A DNA stretch of 64,000 bases from Bin107 sp965221655 (GTDB taxonomy: Bacteria; UBA8248). This document shows positions 60,951-64,000 of the stretch, in pieces. Made by a program: the position numbers and the translations under genes. The stretch lies in assembly GCA_965221655.1 (NCBI GenBank), contig OZ244906.1, positions 2,870,325 to 2,934,324 of the forward strand, read 5' to 3'. The notes below the pieces were generated by a model. The model ran no database searches. It had not been told where the DNA came from and saw nothing but the letters and a program-made list of their open reading frames with translations. Numbering within the stretch: position 1 is the stretch's first letter; every line of letters begins with the position of its first letter.

Positions 60951-62903
60951 GTGAGCGACGAAAGAGCAAGAACCCCTCTGGATTGGCTGGTTCTGGTCAT
61001 CGCGGTCGGCATGTCTGTCTACCACATCCACGTGGCCTATACGGGCGGCTACGAGCCGCTCTACCAGAGGGCGCTCTCCTATCTGTTCGGCATGACGTTG
61101 ATTTTCATCATCTACCGAAAGCCGGCGGGGGGAGGGTGGCGGGCGGTCGTATCGACCGCCGTCCTCCTCCTGGCGGTCGTCTCGATTGCTTACCCGACAC
61201 TGCGCATCGACTACTTCCTCAATCGCTTGCATTTCGTCGAGCCGCTCGAGCCTCTGGATTTGATTTTGGGTACGGTGGTTCTGGCGCTCGCTTTCGAAGC
61301 GGCGCGCAGGACCATCAACCTCGCGCTGCCGATGATATCGCTTTTCTTCATCGTCTATTCCTACTTTGGCCCCTATTTCCCCTGGCAAATGGCGCACAAG
61401 GGGGCCTCGTTCATGCACATCGTGGATCATCAGTACATGACCTACGACGGCCTGTGGACGGCGCCTTTAAGCGTTTTTTCGGTCTACATATTCCTGTTCA
61501 TCCTCTTTGGGGCGTTTCTGGATCGCATGGGCGCCGCCGACTTCTACGTCAAGCTCTCGATGGCGGTAGCGGGTAAGCTCAGAGGCGGGCCGGCCAAGGC
61601 GGCGGTGTTCGCCAGTGCCATGTCGGGTACGATTATGGGCAGCGCCAACGCGAACGTGGTCACCACGGGCTCGTTCACCATCCCGATGATGAAGCGTACC
61701 GGCTTCCGCCCCGAGATAGCCGCGGCCATCGAGACGGCGGCCTCTACGGGCGGGCAAATTATGCCGCCCGTCATGGGCGCCTCGGCGTTCCTGATCGTGG
61801 AGTTCACGGGCATCTCGTATTGGGAAATCGTGAAGGTATCGATTCTGCCCGCCGCTTTGTATTTCTTCTCGGTCTACGCCATCGTGCATCTCGAAGCCAG
61901 AAAAGAAGGCCTCGTGGGCATGCCGCGGGAGTTGATACCCCCGCTCGGCCCCATCATGAAAGAGGGATGGTTCTATCTTCTGCCGCCCTTGGTGATTCTG
62001 GCGATTCTCATGACGGGCCGAACCGTTCCCTACGCGGGTCTCGCCGGTATTCTCTCCGTCGTGCTCCTGGCGGGGCTGAACGGCGCCCTCCTCCTGTGGC
62101 GCAAGGCGCGCACGGAGGGGACGAGCTTCGCCGAGGTCGCGGGCGAGGCCGCGCGGGGGCTTTGGAACGTCGTGCTCGCCCTCGAGAAGGGAGCCATTCA
62201 GTCGCTGCCCATCTGTGCGGCGGTGGGGGCCGTGGGCATCATCATGGGAGCGTTGTTCCAGACGGGTCTCGGCCTCAAGTTCTCCTCGCTCGTCACGAAC
62301 CTAGCGAACGACAACCTGTTCCTGGGCATCCTCCTGGTGGGCGTTGCCTCGTTCGTGCTCGGCATGGGCCTGCCGACGAGCGCGGCCTATATCGTCTTGT
62401 CGGTGATGGCGGTGCCCGCGCTTTTGGAGCTCGGCGAGCCGTATAACCTCTCGCTGCTCTCCGCGCATCTCATCGTGTTCTGGTACAGCCTGGATAGTTG
62501 TTTTACGCCGCCCGTGTGCGTGCCCGCCTATACCGCGGCGGGGATTGCAGACGCGAACCCGGCAAAGGCCGCCTGGGCTTCTTTCCGCACGGCGAAGGGT
62601 ATGTACATACTGCCGCTCATGTTCGCCTTCACCCCGATTCTGCTGGTTCGCGAGACTTGGCTCTCGTTCGAGACGTTCGTCGCGGGCCTGCTCGGTTTCC
62701 AGGCGTTGGCCGCCGCCATGGTCGGCTTCATGTATTTCTCCTTCACCAAGCCTGCGCGCGCACTGTTGTTCCTGGCGGCGGGGCTTTTGTTCTGGCCCAT
62801 GTATTGGTGCCACGCGGCGGGTGCGCTCATACTGGGGGGCGTATTCTTTCTCCAGCGCAGGCGCCTGGGCCAGGAGGGAGAGCCTGTCCCCGCCGCCGCG
62901 TAG
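60951..62903 (+). CDS. TRAP transporter permease, fused 4TM/12TM type
   Basis: A 650-residue membrane protein uniting the small (DctQ-like) and large (DctM) permease parts, as in TAXI systems. DctM signatures are SAMSGTIMGSANANVVTTGSFTIPMMKRTGFRPEIAAAIETAASTGGQIMPPVMGASAF and the repeated second half MGLPTSAAYIVLSVMAVPAL. It uses a sodium gradient rather than ATP. The start is GTG with AAGGGTGAG context. Normal length for the fused form. Confidence 0.93.
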   Translation: MSDERARTPLDWLVLVIAVGMSVYHIHVAYTGGYEPLYQRALSYLFGMTLIFIIYRKPAGGGWRAVVSTAVLLLAVVSIAYPTLRIDYFLNRLHFVEPLEPLDLILGTVVLALAFEAARRTINLALPMISLFFIVYSYFGPYFPWQMAHKGASFMHIVDHQYMTYDGLWTAPLSVFSVYIFLFILFGAFLDRMGAADFYVKLSMAVAGKLRGGPAKAAVFASAMSGTIMGSANANVVTTGSFTIPMMKRTGFRPEIAAAIETAASTGGQIMPPVMGASAFLIVEFTGISYWEIVKVSILPAALYFFSVYAIVHLEARKEGLVGMPRELIPPLGPIMKEGWFYLLPPLVILAILMTGRTVPYAGLAGILSVVLLAGLNGALLLWRKARTEGTSFAEVAGEAARGLWNVVLALEKGAIQSLPICAAVGAVGIIMGALFQTGLGLKFSSLVTNLANDNLFLGILLVGVASFVLGMGLPTSAAYIVLSVMAVPALLELGEPYNLSLLSAHLIVFWYSLDSCFTPPVCVPAYTAAGIADANPAKAAWASFRTAKGMYILPLMFAFTPILLVRETWLSFETFVAGLLGFQALAAAMVGFMYFSFTKPARALLFLAAGLLFWPMYWCHAAGALILGGVFFLQRRRLGQEGEPVPAAA

Positions 62904-62946
62904 GCTGCGGAGCCGCCCAAGCCGCGCACCCATTTTTTGCAAGGCT

Positions 62947-62967
62947 CCCCGCGAGTTTCGCGCGGGG
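62947..62967 (+). terminator. Hairpin after the TRAP permease gene
   Basis: CCCCGCG (62947-62953) pairs with CGCGGGG (62961-62967) over a seven-base loop. It is preceded by TTTTTT rather than followed by it, so it may work better on the opposite strand or as an mRNA stabiliser. Confidence 0.35.
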
Positions 62968-62998
62968 CACGGAGCACAACGACCCCCGGGAGGTGCCT

Positions 62999-63895
62999 GT
63001 GCGCATTACGCTGCTCGAGAATTTTCGTGCCGTCTTTTACACGCCGTTCTACGCCGCCATTACGTTGGGCAGGTACGCGGAAAACGGCCTGGACGTACGC
63101 CTCGAAACCTCTCCCGATCCTGCCCGCACCGCGGAACTCGTGATGTCGGGCGCCGCCCAGGTGAGTTGGGGCGGTCCCATGCGGGTGATGGTGGCCTACG
63201 ACCAAAATCCCTCCTGCAATCTCAAGGTATTTTGCGAGGTCGTTTGCCGCGACCCGTTTTTTGTCCTCGGGCGTGCGCCGAACCCGGAGTTCCGGATGGG
63301 TGACCTGCTCGAGGGCAAAATCGCCACCGTGAGCGAGGTGCCCACCCCCTGGATGTGCCTCCAGCACGACCTGCGGCTCGCGGGTCTGGACCCCAAGAGC
63401 CTCGATAGAATCCCGGACCGTACGATGGCCGAAAACGCCGCCGCCCTGCGCACGGGCGAGGTGGACCTCGTGCAGGTGTTTCAGCCCCTTGCCGAGGAGT
63501 TGGTGGAAGAGGGCGCGGGCCATGTCTGGTACGCGGCGGCGGAGCGTGGGCTTACGACTTACACGGCGTTTTATGCACCGGAGGCGTTCTTACGCGAAGA
63601 AGCCGAGGCCGCCCTTGCGATGACGCGCGCCATGGGCGAGACGCAAGCCTGGCTCGCCTCTCACGACGCCGGGGAAATTGCCCGGTGCGTCTCCCCCTGG
63701 TTCGATGGTTCTCCCCCCGGGCTTCTCGAGCGCGCCATTGAGCGCTATTTGAAGCTGGGTCTCTGGAACCGCACCCCCCGTCTCACGCGCGCGAGCTTCG
63801 AGTGGCTGCGCGACGCCTGTCTGAGTGGCGGGCTGATTGGGACGGGTGTGGCTTACGAGCAGGCGGTGGACATGCGCTTCGTCGGGGAGGCGTAA
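62999..63895 (+). CDS. NMT1/THI5-like solute-binding-type protein without signal peptide
   Basis: A 298-residue protein of the periplasmic-binding fold: ITLLENFRAVFYTPFYAAITLGRYAENGLDVRLE, AELVMSGAAQVSWGGPMRVM and a hinge region around VPTPWMCLQHDLRLAGL. Unlike the other binding proteins here it begins directly at the first beta strand from a GTG with GGGAGG before it, and no hydrophobic leader is in frame nearby. It may be cytoplasmic and catalytic or sensory, or its leader may have been lost. No transporter subunit follows within the window. Confidence 0.8.
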   Translation: MRITLLENFRAVFYTPFYAAITLGRYAENGLDVRLETSPDPARTAELVMSGAAQVSWGGPMRVMVAYDQNPSCNLKVFCEVVCRDPFFVLGRAPNPEFRMGDLLEGKIATVSEVPTPWMCLQHDLRLAGLDPKSLDRIPDRTMAENAAALRTGEVDLVQVFQPLAEELVEEGAGHVWYAAAERGLTTYTAFYAPEAFLREEAEAALAMTRAMGETQAWLASHDAGEIARCVSPWFDGSPPGLLERAIERYLKLGLWNRTPRLTRASFEWLRDACLSGGLIGTGVAYEQAVDMRFVGEA

Positions 63896-63985
63896 TCCGC
63901 CCGACTGCGCATTTTCGCCTCTTTGCGCTTTCCCCGAACGATCCACGCGATGGCGTAGCCCGCCTTTCTCCGCGAGGAGACTCCG

Positions 63986-64000
63986 ATGGCGTTTCGGCAT
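63986..64000 (+). CDS. Possible start of a further gene, cut by the window end
   Basis: An ATG at 63986 preceded by GAGGAG at a good distance opens a frame that reads MAFRH before the window ends. Nothing can be said about the product. Confidence 0.3.

Noticed and set aside
1..64000. TGA reassigned to Trp or Gly throughout the genome
   Set aside because: Several intact genes such as glmS and glmM end in TGA at the family's normal end, so TGA is a working stop codon.
1..64000. CRISPR arrays, insertion sequences or phage genes
   Set aside because: I saw no regularly spaced repeats, transposase, integrase or phage structural genes. The only large repeat is the tandem binding-protein duplication.

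Overview
The window is a 64 kb piece of a GC-rich Gram-negative chromosome. The evidence for Gram-negative is a trimeric-type outer-membrane porin, AxA-cleaved rather than lipobox solute-binding proteins, a MauG-like periplasmic di-haem cytochrome and TRAP transport. I see no phage, integrase, transposase or CRISPR array. The mix of scattered catabolic enzymes and many solute-binding proteins suits an uncultured proteobacterium-like or related heterotroph. I cannot place it more finely from the sequence alone.\n\nThe most striking result is that the organism decodes UGA as selenocysteine. Three genes are each interrupted by one in-frame TGA at exactly the redox-active cysteine position of their family, and each TGA is followed at the right distance by a small hairpin with G in the first two loop positions, as a bacterial SECIS should be. 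They are a UGSC-family protein (12893-14506, motif U-G-G-C), a SelW/Rdx-type protein (24273-24515, motif C-Q-K-U) and an AhpD/carboxymuconolactone-decarboxylase-like protein (complement 56207-56851, motif C-A-Y-U). An ordinary gene caller cuts or loses all three. TGA is also used as a normal stop here (for example in glmS and glmM), so this is not a changed genetic code.\n\nLayout. 1-5.6 kb: amino-sugar (UDP-GlcNAc) genes glmS-glmM-acetyltransferase, then a PcrA/UvrD helicase. 5.6-11.4 kb: gatC, a UbiD-UbiA-MenG quinone set and an AceE-like thiamine-diphosphate enzyme. 11.4-12.5 kb: an AT-richer membrane pentapeptide-repeat gene. 12.9-21.3 kb: one probable operon of UGSC selenoprotein, its paralogue, a FAD oxidoreductase and a complete ABC importer. 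21.4-27.1 kb: thiolase and HMG-CoA-synthase-like genes facing away from SelW-MOSC, PhzF and an aminotransferase. 27.1-29.1 kb: cupin, CbtB, cyclase and a CMD protein on the minus strand. 29.4-32.6 kb: amtB-glnK-porin, ending in a strong terminator. 32.8-37.2 kb: di-haem cytochrome joined to a phnDCE-like ABC importer. 37.3-41.2 kb: acyl-CoA ligase, M20 amidohydrolase and an EamA transporter. 41.3 kb: tRNA-Glu. 41.5-47.9 kb: surface-sugar genes, hydrolases and metallo-beta-lactamase-fold enzymes. 47.9-50.3 kb: a tandem duplication of a solute-binding protein gene. 50.4-59.7 kb: catabolic enzymes (enolase superfamily, HIBADH family, MBL fold, sulfatase, amidohydrolase, CMD selenoprotein, two Gfo/Idh/MocA oxidoreductases, cupin). 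59.9-64 kb: a TAXI-type TRAP transporter and a further solute-binding-like protein.\n\nThe genes suggest an organism that imports diverse small organic molecules, funnels them through dehydrogenases, hydrolases and CoA chemistry, respires with a methylated quinone, and uses selenocysteine in several thiol-redox proteins placed inside those catabolic neighbourhoods.
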